In this document: piece by piece, positions 1-9,311 of the stretch
Layout: every line of letters starts with the position of its first letter
Numbering within the stretch: the first letter of the stretch is position 1
DNA from: Bacteroidota bacterium
GTDB taxonomy: Bacteria > Bacteroidota > Bacteroidia > Chitinophagales > Saprospiraceae
Length of the DNA stretch: 39,335 bases
Direction: 5' to 3'
Assembly: GCA_024743405.1 (NCBI GenBank)
Contig: JANSWP010000067.1
Coordinates: 1-39,335, forward strand
Program-made: the position numbers and the translations under genes
Notes under the pieces: model-generated
Told to the model about the DNA's origin: nothing
The model's input: only the letters and a program-made list of their open reading frames with translations
Database searches by the model: none

Positions 1-108
1 AATTTACTCACCTCCCAAAATTATAACCTAAATCTGGATGGATAAATGGGAGGTCTCAAAAACATTGTTAGGCTTTAAGGGACGGGGAGTTGACTCATTT
101 TCATGTGA

Positions 109-474
109 GACAATTCCCCTGTTTATGTAATGGTGACCAATCTTGGGGTTGCTATTTACAAAAAGATATGATGAAGCCCGGGTGTTGTTAGAAAAAATAT
201 TCACCCTCGCGCCTAGTGACAAGGCCGTTATAGATATCATCGGGACTATACATTACCCTCCGATATTCACCTCGAACTGAGTAGGGTCTATGCCAATAAC
301 GGAGAAAATATAAAGGCTTTACAGAGCTTGGAGTCGGCAATTAAAAGTGGCTATGAGGAATATTACAACATGCAATGGGAACCTACCTTAAGACCGGTAA
401 AAGAAAAAAACGATGAGAGATGGGGAGCCCTAATGAAGAAATGTTTTATTAAATATATTGAAAAACCTAAATAG
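109..474 (+). pseudogene. Decayed TPR-repeat protein, C-terminal remnant
   Basis: No intact frame covers this stretch, but three consecutive segments in two frames read as one tetratricopeptide-repeat protein. Positions ~109-165 give a segment ending NLGVAIYKK. The adjacent frame from ~164 to ~240 gives RYDEARVLLEKIFTLAPSDK, a good match to the TPR consensus (LG..A, A, P). From ~241 the first frame resumes and runs to the TAG at 472-474, ending in a region with QWEPTLRP and RWGALMKK, typical of the tails of TPR proteins. Two compensating frameshifts near 165 and 240, plus upstream stops (TGA at 106-108), argue for a broken gene or a remnant; sequencing error is the alternative. The function of the original protein is unknown. 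Confidence 0.6.
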
Positions 475-845
475 TAATTAAAATATTAACTAGTGTACTG
501 TTTCCTTTTTCATTTGTAATACATGGTCACAAGCCCTCAATCCGGCAACCAGAGAAGGCAGACAAAGAACCAGATCTACCTTCAGTAATGCATACCAGTA
601 TTTTGATTTGCTCCTTCTTGCCAGCTAATTGATATAGGACAGATTTTGATAAAAACACGTAAAACCCTAATTTAGAATTAATTTAGCCAATAAAGTATAA
701 AAATAAAGGGCATTTTAAGGTTTCGATTTTGGGCTTATCAAAACGCACGTTTTTGCGCATCAAATAATGGAGAACCCTATCGAAATGACTGTAGATTCCA
801 ACGAAAAAAGAGCTAGAAATTGAAGTCCTAAAACTCCTCTATCCT
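475..845. other. Intergenic stretch without a recognisable gene
   Basis: About 370 bases between the TPR remnant and the antiporter stop codon. A 45-codon stop-to-stop frame without a Met exists on the - strand (about 530-680) but resembles nothing I know. No strong rho-independent terminator is visible for the antiporter gene that ends at 846; the best stem near 740-760 has only about four pairs. Confidence 0.5.
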
Positions 846-2465
846 TTACCCCACCATCGATGCTGTAATAGTATCTGCTACTGAAATTTCTTCAGGAACG
901 ACATGGTTGGCTCCTAACTTGTAAAGTTGTTCTACCTCTTCGGCATACTTGGTTCTAACTACGATATTAGCATGGTGATTTAGTTTACGGATTTTTATAG
1001 TTATATCCTCCGCAGCCGCAGCTTCTGGGACGGTAATAATAACTTGTTTAGCAGACTCAATAGCAGCTCTTTTTAGGACTTCTTCATCTTTGGCATTGCC
1101 AATAAAAACCTGCGCATAACTATAATCTTCTTCTGTGATATTTCTATCCTGCATTTCGATTAATGCCAGGGGAGTTTTCCTTTTTGATAAAAATTTGGCG
1201 ATTCTTCTACCTCCCGGTCCAAATCCAATAATGACAGAATGGTCAACGAGGTCACAGGTTTTTGGTAAACAAGTTTTGTCGCTAAGCTTTTCTAACCAGT
1301 TTTTCAAAAGAGGGAATTTGACCAACTTTTCTGCCATATCAGGTGCCGAAGAAATTATGACTGCCGATGCAATCATAGACATAATAGAAATCGATAAAAA
1401 TGCCTGATAGGTAAAATCAGAAAGGATTTGAGATTCTAGACCAACCTTAGATAAGATAAAGGCAAATTCCCCAACTTGACAAAGCACTAATCCACTGACT
1501 ACGGCATTTCGAATGCCTATTTTTAGAAAAAAAGAAATGGGCGCTATTATTAAAAATTTTAGAATCATAACTAAAAGCGTAATTCCAACTAGCAACCCAA
1601 TATTTTCATAAACAAATTGCAAATTCAACAACATCCCTACAGATATAAAAAATATCGCTGTAAAAATCTTTTTGAAGGGCATGATATTCTTCAACGCCTC
1701 AAAACTATACTCGGATTCAGAGATCACTAAGCCCGCCAAAAAAGCACCTAGCGCTAATTTTAAACCTAGTTGTTGGGTAATTAATGCGGTTGCAAAACAA
1801 ATAACGATAATGGTAATTAAAAAGAGTTCTTGATTGCGTGTATGAATAATACTCCGTAGTAATGGAGGTACCAACTTTCGAGCAGCAATAACGACTACGA
1901 CTACAAACCCTAATCCAAATAAAATTTTAGTAAATGAAACCGTCTCCGCACTAGAATTTACCGCCAAATAAGGAGCTGCAAGCATCATCGGTATAATGAT
2001 GATATCTTGAAAGATGAGTATGGAAACAGACGTTTTTCCAAAGAGCGTATTCATCCAACCTTTTTCTTGAAAAAGCTGTAAAACAATTGCGGTACTACTC
2101 ATAGCCAATAACATGCCTACAAATATGGCCTGATTGATCTCTAAACCAAAAGCATACGCACCTAATGAGAATAAACCGATACTCAAAAACACCTGTAATG
2201 TTCCTCCTATTAATACATAATTTTTTGATTCTATCAATTTGGCAAGAGAAAACTCAATACCGATAGAAAACAGTAATAATAGAATACCAATTTCAGCCAT
2301 GATATTGACCTCCTCGACCGTCGAAATCAACTCGATGCCATAAGGACCAACAAGAATACCCGCAACTAAAAACCCAACAATTGAAGGAAGTTTCAACTTT
2401 GAACTGATATATAGTGCAACTGCTGATACGGATAAAATGATGATGAGATCCGTGAGTATATTCAT
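846..2465 (-). CDS. Kef-type monovalent cation:proton antiporter with RCK/TrkA-N domain
   Basis: A 539-residue inner-membrane protein of the CPA2 family (Na_H_Exchanger fold). About 12 hydrophobic helices fill residues ~1-385, including the conserved early segment LKLPSIVGFLVAGILVGPYG and the KLALGAFLAGLVISES region typical of KefB/KefC/YbaL. After a short linker, a cytosolic nucleotide-binding RCK_N/TrkA-N domain begins near residue 409, with the dinucleotide-binding loop GFGPGGR at 414-420. The family exports K+ or Na+ in exchange for H+, often gated by ligand binding to the RCK domain. The protein ends soon after RCK_N and lacks an RCK_C domain. It is monocistronic, with its start about 150 bases from a MITE-like element. 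The ATG at 2463-2465 gives the N-terminal membrane segment MNILTDLIIILSVSAVALYI. Ion specificity cannot be read from sequence. Confidence 0.92.
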   Translation of the reverse strand: MNILTDLIIILSVSAVALYISSKLKLPSIVGFLVAGILVGPYGIELISTVEEVNIMAEIGILLLLFSIGIEFSLAKLIESKNYVLIGGTLQVFLSIGLFSLGAYAFGLEINQAIFVGMLLAMSSTAIVLQLFQEKGWMNTLFGKTSVSILIFQDIIIIPMMLAAPYLAVNSSAETVSFTKILFGLGFVVVVVIAARKLVPPLLRSIIHTRNQELFLITIIVICFATALITQQLGLKLALGAFLAGLVISESEYSFEALKNIMPFKKIFTAIFFISVGMLLNLQFVYENIGLLVGITLLVMILKFLIIAPISFFLKIGIRNAVVSGLVLCQVGEFAFILSKVGLESQILSDFTYQAFLSISIMSMIASAVIISSAPDMAEKLVKFPLLKNWLEKLSDKTCLPKTCDLVDHSVIIGFGPGGRRIAKFLSKRKTPLALIEMQDRNITEEDYSYAQVFIGNAKDEEVLKRAAIESAKQVIITVPEAAAAEDITIKIRKLNHHANIVVRTKYAEEVEQLYKLGANHVVPEEISVADTITASMVG

Positions 2466-2613
2466 TTGGTTGAATTTTTAAATTTTTACATTTACCATTC
2501 CCTAACAGATTGACTTGTTTTAAGTTGGGTAAATTAAACAGTAATCCTTAATTATTAACCTCCTAAAAATCAATAACACTGAAGGTTGTTTGGGTTATTC
2601 AGAAACAACGATA

Positions 2614-2775
2614 AAGGAGGAGGAAATAAATAAGCTACCCAAATTTTAGGGAGTTAATTTTTCTTTAGACGAGGCAAAAAACGCAGACATACCAAAAGGT
2701 ATTGCGAGTATTTTTAACGATGCATAAAGGAAAAATAACAAGTAAAATGGGTAGGTTATATTTTTCCTCCTCCTT
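2614..2775. repeat. MITE-like element with ~28-bp imperfect terminal inverted repeats
   Basis: The left arm (2614-2641) and the right arm (2748-2775) are reverse complements at 25 of 28 positions by eye; the outer 10 bases of each arm, AAGGAGGAGG and CCTCCTCCTT, match perfectly. The 106-bp interior holds a short hairpin (CATACC AAAA GGTAT at 2688-2702) inside a block that recurs at the right end of the window. No transposase is encoded. It could be a non-autonomous transposon or a long transcribed stem-loop. It ends 15 bases before the AraC-type gene, so it probably contributes to that gene's promoter or leader. Confidence 0.6.
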
Positions 2776-2790
2776 AATATAATCAGGACA

Positions 2791-3654
2791 ATGAAAAAAA
2801 TTAAAACCTATAAAGCCGTTCATCCTGAAAAACATTCCCTTTCTTTTGATATAAAGAAAATGGAAACCATTTATGAAAAAACAAAAGGTCAAGCTGATGA
2901 ACCTCACCGGCATGATTATTTTATCATTCTGTTTGTAAAAAGCGCAAAAGGCAAACACATCATTGACTTTAACGAATTTGATTTAGCAGATCGTCAAATC
3001 TGGTTTATCAGCCCTGGTCAAGTCCACCAAATTATAGAGGAACAAAAATCTTATGGATCTGCCATTACCTTCTCTCAACAATTTATGATTGAAAATGGCA
3101 TTGATAAACACTTTATCGATGATCTTTATCTTTTCCAAAACTTTGGATTTACACCTCCTCTCAGTCTAAATATCCAAGCATTTGAGAACATTTCTAGTTT
3201 GATAAATAATATTTGGAAAGATGTCCATTCAGACAAAAAATTCAAATATCAAGCAATAGGCGCCTGGCTTAAATTAGCGTTGATTGAATGTTATAGTCTT
3301 TGTGAACTTGGTCAAGAAAGCAACACCCAAAAAGTACAAGCCTCAGTCACTTTATTGAAAAATTTTAAATCCATTTTGGAAAAAAAATATCAGACCTGGC
3401 ATAAGGTCAATCAATATGCCCAACAACTGAATATCTCGTCTGATTACTTGAATGCCTCTATAAAATCGCTAACAGGAAAAAGCGTAAAAGAACAAATTCA
3501 AAATAGAATTATTGTTGCCGCTAAACGATTGCTTCTTTTTTCAGGCTTGACGACCAAAGAAATTGCATATGAATTAGGGTTCTCTGAACCCGCCAATTTC
3601 AGCCAGTTTTTTAAAAAATGTACCGGAATTTCCCCTTCTAAGTTTGGGAAATAA
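2791..3654 (+). CDS. AraC-family transcriptional regulator
   Basis: 287 residues. The N-terminal half is a cupin-like sensor domain: PHRHDYFIILF (~38-47) and ISPGQVHQI (73-81) are the typical AraC_binding signature. The C-terminal ~85 residues form the double helix-turn-helix DNA-binding domain: first HTH ~204-226 (VNQYAQQLNISSDYLNASIK) and second ~252-276, with IAYELGFSEPANFSQFFKK followed by TGISPSKF, the near-invariant AraC/XylS ending. The ATG at 2791 is the first in frame after the inverted-repeat element. The next gene on the same strand is a pirin 82 bases downstream; AraC regulators next to pirin or oxidoreductase genes are common in Bacteroidota, so regulation of the pirin is a reasonable inference. 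The effector is unknown. Confidence 0.93.
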   Translation: MKKIKTYKAVHPEKHSLSFDIKKMETIYEKTKGQADEPHRHDYFIILFVKSAKGKHIIDFNEFDLADRQIWFISPGQVHQIIEEQKSYGSAITFSQQFMIENGIDKHFIDDLYLFQNFGFTPPLSLNIQAFENISSLINNIWKDVHSDKKFKYQAIGAWLKLALIECYSLCELGQESNTQKVQASVTLLKNFKSILEKKYQTWHKVNQYAQQLNISSDYLNASIKSLTGKSVKEQIQNRIIVAAKRLLLFSGLTTKEIAYELGFSEPANFSQFFKKCTGISPSKFGK

Positions 3655-3736
3655 GCCCAACTTCGGATTTTCATAAGTTTTACCCGGTTTTTCATATTTC
3701 ATCCTCTGCCCTACCCCCTCAAATTTGTATTATCAA

Positions 3737-4639
3737 ATGAATAAAAACGATAATAAAATGGATAGAAAAAAATTCTTGAAAAAATCATTACTTGGAGCGG
3801 CTGGAGTCGTCACAGGTAACTCTATACTCAAAGCAGATAACACGAAAACAACGAATTCGACCTATGACAAATTAATGAAGCAAGTCGGATTTAATCATTT
3901 ACCAAACAAAGAAGTTACAACCATGAAATCAGTATTGCATAAAGCCAGCACGCGAGGTCATGCCAACCACGGTTGGTTAAACAGTCACCACAGTTTTAGT
4001 TTTGCAAACTATCACAACCCTGAAAGAATGCATTTTGGAGTACTTCGAGTATTGAATGATGATGTAGTAGCAGGTGGAAGAGGTTTCAATCGGCATCCGC
4101 ACGATAATATGGAGATCATTTCGATTCCTTTAGAAGGAGATTTGGAACACAAAGATAGCATGGGTAATACAACAGTCATTAAACAAGGAGACGTTCAAGT
4201 GATGAGTGCCGGTACAGGTGTCTTTCATAGCGAGTACAACAAAAATCAAGACCAAGAGGTAAAATTTTTACAGATTTGGTTGTTTCCAAATCGCAAAAAT
4301 GTAACACCACGCTATGACCAAATCACCTTGAAAGATAATCAGTTAAAAAATCAATTTCATCAAATTCTTTCTCCAAATGCAGACGATGAAGGTGTTTGGT
4401 TACATCAAAATGCCTGGTTCCATATGGGCAATTTAGAAAAAGGTTGTGATTTAGCATATGATGTAAAAGCAAATGGCAATGGCGTCTATGCATTCGTTTT
4501 AGACGGCAATGTTACCATTAATGGACAATCATTAGAAAAGAGAGATGGCTTTGGTATGTGGGATACCGACAGCATTAATATTATCGCTGATGATGATGCA
4601 AAAATATTGTTGATGGATGTACCTATGTCATTGGGCTAG
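3737..4639 (+). CDS. Pirin-family cupin protein with Tat-like N-terminal signal
   Basis: About 300 residues from the ATG at 3737; an ATG at 3758 is also possible, and an upstream TTG at 3725 is less likely. The pirin bicupin core starts near residue 63 (MKSVLHKASTRGHANHGW), where most family members begin. The four metal ligands of pirin are present: H120 and H122 in RHPHDNMEI, and H164 and E166 in GVFHSEYN. Pirins bind Fe and some oxidise quercetin (YhaK/YhhW type). Unusually, about 60 residues precede the core and open with DRKKFLKKSLLGAAGVV, which resembles a twin-arginine signal (RK in place of RR, then F-L-K and a weakly hydrophobic stretch). An exported form is inferred; an internal start at M63 would give a cytoplasmic form. 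It probably forms a unit with the AraC gene upstream. Confidence 0.9.
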   Translation: MNKNDNKMDRKKFLKKSLLGAAGVVTGNSILKADNTKTTNSTYDKLMKQVGFNHLPNKEVTTMKSVLHKASTRGHANHGWLNSHHSFSFANYHNPERMHFGVLRVLNDDVVAGGRGFNRHPHDNMEIISIPLEGDLEHKDSMGNTTVIKQGDVQVMSAGTGVFHSEYNKNQDQEVKFLQIWLFPNRKNVTPRYDQITLKDNQLKNQFHQILSPNADDEGVWLHQNAWFHMGNLEKGCDLAYDVKANGNGVYAFVLDGNVTINGQSLEKRDGFGMWDTDSINIIADDDAKILLMDVPMSLG

Positions 4640-4655
4640 GTCAAAATAATATGTG

Positions 4656-4700
4656 AATAGACATGAATCTCTATGATTGACGATTCATGTCTATTTTTTA
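4656..4700 (+). terminator. Rho-independent terminator after the pirin gene
   Basis: A perfect 14-bp stem (4656-4669 with 4682-4695) has a 12-base loop and is followed by a run of T. It lies 17 bases after the pirin stop. Because the stem is flanked by A on the left, it may also serve the converging permease/peptidase gene that ends at 4759. Confidence 0.85.
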
Positions 4701-4758
4701 TGATACTGAAATGAGATGACCAAAAAACTAATCTTTTTATTCGCTACTTAACCCACCT

Positions 4759-7700
4759 CTACAAATCAGTGATCTCCGAAATATTGTCTTTTCTATTCTC
4801 ATCCAATCGGGTTCCAAAAGGATCAATGGCAATATATTTTGGAAGGGCTTTAGTTATAATTTTCAAGTTCATTTTTTCTTTATCAATTTGATGTGATTCA
4901 AGATAAAGCACCATTTCATCATTTTCAACATTGCGAGGATGCTCTGTGAAAGCGCCGATTTGAATGGGTTCATTAATTTGAATAGGAGAAAAATCACCTG
5001 CTTCCATTGTTTCAAAGCGTTTTGCGGAAATGCTTATTGTTATTTCAAAATCTCCATTTTCTAATTTTTCATAAATCACCTTTTCTGTTTTTAGGTTATA
5101 GGTAATCACTCTTTTGAACCAATCATCAATCAAAACATGATACTCAGGTCGCGTGACCTCATACAATGCTTCTAACCATTCAATCGAAGTTAAATTGGGT
5201 TCAATGTCTTGTTTATGTTTTTCAAATAATCCCTGGATAGCTAAATTGATTTTTTCCTCACCGATCAATGTTTTCATAGCTAAAAGAACCGTGTAATTTT
5301 TCCCATACAATAAATACCCTTGTCCATCTTCCAAATACAAAGGCGGTTCATGTTCAGAGGCATACGAACGACCTTTAAAATATCTATTGTTGGCCGTTTC
5401 GCTTAATTGCCAAGCCGCCCGTTTCCCGAATACCTTTTCCATAATCGTGACCTCTGTATATTTTGCCAAACCTTCCGTGAAGATGCCTCCGCCTTCTGTA
5501 TGTTTCGGCGATAAAAGATGCCCCCACCATTGATGCGCGACTTCGTGAATAGTCCGTTTTGCGATTAAATCAAAGCCTTTGGGATCGCGATTATCAATCA
5601 AATACAATCGGTCTTCGACCATTCCAATCGTGCCAGGTAATGCCAATCCAGCAAAATTTCGAGACCCTGTCATTTCAACAATTCGCAAATGGTCAAAAGG
5701 ATATTTTACAAAATTATTGATACAATAATCTAATGCTAATTTGCTGTTTTTAGCAATCGTTGAAATATTAAAATCATGGCTCGGATGATAATATTGTTCG
5801 ATAGTAATACCTTTATATTCTTCTTTGTGAACTTTATATTCTCCTGAAAAATAAGCCAGAAAAGGAATTATTTTTTCCGGGGTTTTATAATGGAAATAGG
5901 CTCGGTTATTTTCTTTCCATTGCTTTATTAAATTACCTGGCGCAATCGCAATTTGGTTAAATTCGGTAGAAACAATTGTTTCAAAAGGTAGTTTCCCATA
6001 ACCTGCTTCCTCTTCGTGTAAATGCTCTTCGCTCGCTTTTTCCTCGATTCGCTTTGGCAAACCTCGTTTTTCCCGTTCGAAATTATCGGCAATCTCCAAA
6101 CTACTTCGATAAGAAAGAGCAGGTTCAAAATCGGAATGCATCATGAAAGAACCATTTTTTACAATATCCCGACTTCGGTCAAAACCCTTCTTTTCTTTGA
6201 TTAATTCGTAGGTGAATTTTACTTCTTGCCTTGGTAAGATAGGTTCTTCAAATTCGTATAATCGAGTGTCAAAAAAAGTATCGTGCTCAACCAACTTGGC
6301 ATTTTCCAAATACACTTTTTGAATAAATTCTTTGTCGGTTATTAATACATGACTGATAGTTGTGTCGCTTTTATTCGCCAAAATGTAATCGGCTTTAATT
6401 CGATATTCTTTTTCATTTGGAAAAAGGTCAACTTCTGTTTTCATGCTGATAGGATAAAGGCGTTCCAAATGCTGGTATTGTTCATATTTTCGTTCATAGG
6501 CTTCTCGAAAATTTAGGTTTTCTTCATAGGTCGAATATTCATTTACAATATTGGTATTATAAAAAATGGCAGTTCCCGAAATGATAAAAAGACTTCCGAA
6601 AAACAGGGCAGCAACTTTTTGCCAATTTGTCCAATTTGATAGGATCTGTTTGAGCTTAAAGGAGACTTTATGGGACGTTCCTCTTTGCCATAACCTAAAA
6701 GACAAAACCGACAATAAAAACCCTAATGAAATCCAATACACCGCATGATAATGGAAAGGTTTGGCGTAATCTCCATAACCATCCATATTTGAATAAAGGG
6801 TTCTAGGCATTCTTCCTATGCGAAAAAGAGGGTGTTCGATGCCAATAAGCGCAGATAAAGAACTTCCTAAAAATAGAATGATTAATCCTGTAATTACCAT
6901 TCCTCCATATTTATTTGGGATTAAACTTTGAATAAAGAAGGCAAGTAAAACATAGAAAAACAGTCCAATTCCGAGATAATAAAACATGGACAAGTATAGT
7001 CCGATTTCAAATTGAAAATAACCTTTAGAAATTTGAAACCCCATAGCCATTATTATGCTTATCGTAATTAATAAAATGGGTAAGCAAACAAGCGCGAGAC
7101 TTTTCGATAAAAAGAAACCTGTATTTGAGGCAGGCGTCGCATCGATGATTTCATTGAATTTCAAACTGCGTTCTCGCCAAACCATTTCTCCACTATAAAA
7201 AACGATTAGGATTAAACTCAATAAAGGAAGGGGGTCTTTGATAAGCCAAATCATTAAATTGGTAGTCGGATAAAGGCTTTGATTGTAGTCGCCGCCTTGA
7301 TTGATTCTCAAATAAATTTCAGAAAAAACGAGGACTACCCAAATTAACAAAACGCCCAAAAAAGGGAGGCTTTTAAAGACATTCGATAATTCCATTTTGA
7401 AAAGAGAAAAGAAACTTTGTTTCTGAAATTTCGAATTATGAACAATTGCTTGAACAGGAGAATAAAGCGTTTTTTTATTTGCAATTTCCTGTGGCATTTC
7501 TTTCTTTCTAGCCTTCTTCGAAAACGTTCGAAAAGAAAATAATTGATAAGTCATTGCCAAACAACCTCCCCCAATCGAAATCCAAAGAATTCGATTCCAA
7601 AAAAAATTTCCCGCCAATGATAAGGATTGGGTATTCTTTTGAAAAGGCGTCCAATATTGCGTTTGCTCAAAGAAAGCAGAAATACCAAAAGGATCAGCTA

Positions 7701-8334
7701 AGGCGGCGATTACCATGTTTTCGGGAGAGGCGGGCGTAGCGTTAGCTATCATTGGAGAATTGAAATAAAAAGCGCAAACCCAATAAAGTGCATAAATAAA
7801 TATGGCACTGAAATAGGTTGCTAAATTATTTTTGGTCAATGTACAAACCATAAAAATTAAGCTCGTACAGATGAAAATATTGGGCAAAACAATCATTAAC
7901 CAAGCCTCAAAATAATGCCCAAAATTAATTGGTGCAATCATTTTAGGGTCTAAATTGGGCATCAAAAAGCCCAGAAACATACCAACCAAACTCATACTCA
8001 TCACCAATAAACTAAATCCAAAAACACCTAAAAATCGGCTAAAGAAAAATTGCCGTTTGCTGACCGAAGTGCTATAAAGAATAGATTCAATTTTATATTG
8101 TCGGTCGCGAAGCATTCCACTCGCACAGAAAAACATAATCGCAAAAACACAGCTTAATGAAATTAGAATTGTTGTATTGCTTATTTGGTATGCGGCATTC
8201 AAATCTACATTAGCAATAGAGAAACCTTGGCTGCCGAAAATGAATCCGAAGGCGGCGAAAATAAAAGAAAAAGCGAAGAAGAATTTTTGTTTTGATTGGT
8301 ATTGGGCTTCGAATTTTAATAGATATGGAAACAT
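4759..8334 (-). CDS. ABC-2 permease fused to M1-family metallopeptidase
   Basis: 1,191 residues. The first ~580 residues form two ABC-2-type membrane halves of about six helices each, joined by a cytosolic loop, and the second half restarts near KMELSNVFKSLPFLG. A further membrane helix (KVAALFFGSLFIISGTAIFY) leads into an extracytoplasmic ~600-residue M1 aminopeptidase-like region. The zinc site is H930-E-V-A-H934 followed by E954 in FTEGLAKY, a spacing of HEXXH-X19-E, one residue longer than in classical M1 enzymes. The GXMEN exopeptidase motif is not evident; SRNFAGLALPG stands at the expected place. Its ATPase gene lies 81 bases upstream on the same strand. Fusions of this kind are known in Bacteroidota, but the substrate is unknown; peptide export with processing, or antimicrobial-peptide resistance, are guesses. 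The start ATG (8332-8334) is followed directly by the first membrane half. Confidence 0.9.
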   Translation of the reverse strand: MFPYLLKFEAQYQSKQKFFFAFSFIFAAFGFIFGSQGFSIANVDLNAAYQISNTTILISLSCVFAIMFFCASGMLRDRQYKIESILYSTSVSKRQFFFSRFLGVFGFSLLVMSMSLVGMFLGFLMPNLDPKMIAPINFGHYFEAWLMIVLPNIFICTSLIFMVCTLTKNNLATYFSAIFIYALYWVCAFYFNSPMIANATPASPENMVIAALADPFGISAFFEQTQYWTPFQKNTQSLSLAGNFFWNRILWISIGGGCLAMTYQLFSFRTFSKKARKKEMPQEIANKKTLYSPVQAIVHNSKFQKQSFFSLFKMELSNVFKSLPFLGVLLIWVVLVFSEIYLRINQGGDYNQSLYPTTNLMIWLIKDPLPLLSLILIVFYSGEMVWRERSLKFNEIIDATPASNTGFFLSKSLALVCLPILLITISIIMAMGFQISKGYFQFEIGLYLSMFYYLGIGLFFYVLLAFFIQSLIPNKYGGMVITGLIILFLGSSLSALIGIEHPLFRIGRMPRTLYSNMDGYGDYAKPFHYHAVYWISLGFLLSVLSFRLWQRGTSHKVSFKLKQILSNWTNWQKVAALFFGSLFIISGTAIFYNTNIVNEYSTYEENLNFREAYERKYEQYQHLERLYPISMKTEVDLFPNEKEYRIKADYILANKSDTTISHVLITDKEFIQKVYLENAKLVEHDTFFDTRLYEFEEPILPRQEVKFTYELIKEKKGFDRSRDIVKNGSFMMHSDFEPALSYRSSLEIADNFEREKRGLPKRIEEKASEEHLHEEEAGYGKLPFETIVSTEFNQIAIAPGNLIKQWKENNRAYFHYKTPEKIIPFLAYFSGEYKVHKEEYKGITIEQYYHPSHDFNISTIAKNSKLALDYCINNFVKYPFDHLRIVEMTGSRNFAGLALPGTIGMVEDRLYLIDNRDPKGFDLIAKRTIHEVAHQWWGHLLSPKHTEGGGIFTEGLAKYTEVTIMEKVFGKRAAWQLSETANNRYFKGRSYASEHEPPLYLEDGQGYLLYGKNYTVLLAMKTLIGEEKINLAIQGLFEKHKQDIEPNLTSIEWLEALYEVTRPEYHVLIDDWFKRVITYNLKTEKVIYEKLENGDFEITISISAKRFETMEAGDFSPIQINEPIQIGAFTEHPRNVENDEMVLYLESHQIDKEKMNLKIITKALPKYIAIDPFGTRLDENRKDNISEITDL

Positions 8335-8415
8335 TGATTTGTTCTTTTTTAAAGATTTTTATGTTGGTCATTCTTCACATACGGCTCAGAATGACCAAAA
8401 AATGAAAGGGTTTGA

Positions 8416-9285
8416 TTACCCTAAAAGTGATGAGAAATACAAACTCTCCAAGTCAGGTTTTACTTTCTCAAAACCTGATTCGGGACGGCTATCCGCCAAA
8501 ACTTGGATTTGTGTTTTTCCTGAAAAGAGTTTGGTTGATAAGACTTTAAAGGCAGAGGTATAATTGGGAATCTGTTTTTTGGAAACGATTTTACTCCAAA
8601 TTCTGCCCGAAAGGGTTTGTGTCAATTCAGAAGGATTGCCTTGAATGATGATTCTACCTGCGCCGAGAATCGCCATATCGGAACATAAATCCCGAACATC
8701 TTCGACAATATGAGTGGACAAAATGACAATGATATTTTCACCGATTTCACTCAATAAATTCAGGAAACGATTTCGTTCTTCAGGGTCTAAACCTGCAGTG
8801 GGTTCGTCCGCAATAATTATTTGTGGGTTGCCCAAAAGAGCTTGAGCAATACCAAACCTTTGTAACATGCCACCTGAAAAAGTATGTGCTGATTTTTTGC
8901 GATGTTGATATAAATTGGTTTGATAAAGTAAGGCTTCAACCTGTTCTTTTCGTATTTTTTTATCGGTAATCCCCTTTAAAACAGCGATATGATCCAATAA
9001 TTTTTCAGCACTTATTTTGGGATAAACCCCAAATTCTTGTGGTAAATAACCCAATTGATTTCTTATTTTTTGAGGCTGTTCAAGAACGTTATTCCCATTA
9101 AAATATAAGCTACCTGAAGAAGGTTCTTGAAGCGTCGCAATGGTTCGTATTAGAGAAGATTTTCCCGCTCCGTTTGGTCCCAATAAACCAAACATTCCAT
9201 TGGATATTTTTAAGGAAATATGGTTCAAAGCTTGTACGCCATTTGGGTAAGTTTTGGAAAGGTTTTCAATTTCGAGTGTATTCAT
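8416..9285 (-). CDS. ABC transporter ATP-binding protein
   Basis: 289 residues from the ATG at 9283-9285; the frame stays open to 9393, but the upstream residues do not resemble the family and a promoter-like box lies between. All nucleotide-binding motifs are present: Walker A GPNGAGKS (36-43), Q-loop LPQE (81-84), signature FSGGM (136-140), Walker B IIIADEPTAGLDPEE (156-170) and the switch His192 in LSTHIVED. It is of the ABC-2/CcmA-type exporter class. With the permease/peptidase gene downstream (81-bp gap) it forms a complete transporter. The divergent kinase and LytTR genes suggest two-component control of this operon. Confidence 0.93.
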   Translation of the reverse strand: MNTLEIENLSKTYPNGVQALNHISLKISNGMFGLLGPNGAGKSSLIRTIATLQEPSSGSLYFNGNNVLEQPQKIRNQLGYLPQEFGVYPKISAEKLLDHIAVLKGITDKKIRKEQVEALLYQTNLYQHRKKSAHTFSGGMLQRFGIAQALLGNPQIIIADEPTAGLDPEERNRFLNLLSEIGENIIVILSTHIVEDVRDLCSDMAILGAGRIIIQGNPSELTQTLSGRIWSKIVSKKQIPNYTSAFKVLSTKLFSGKTQIQVLADSRPESGFEKVKPDLESLYFSSLLG

Positions 9286-9303
9286 TTTTAAGTTATTTTG
9301 ACG

Positions 9304-9311
9304 CAAACCTA
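9304..9311 (-). promoter_or_regulatory. Possible -7 promoter box of the ABC operon
   Basis: On the - strand this reads TAGGTTTG, matching the Bacteroidota -7 consensus TAnnTTTG, and lies 19 bases before the chosen ATG at 9285. No clear -33 TTTG is found at the expected distance. The box supports 9285 rather than 9393 as the start of the ATPase gene. Confidence 0.35.

Noticed and set aside
28-240. 70-codon open frame on the - strand
   Set aside because: It lies antisense to the TPR remnant and has no recognisable motif.
530-680. Stop-to-stop frame of 45 codons on the - strand
   Set aside because: No start codon and no similarity to a known protein; likely chance.
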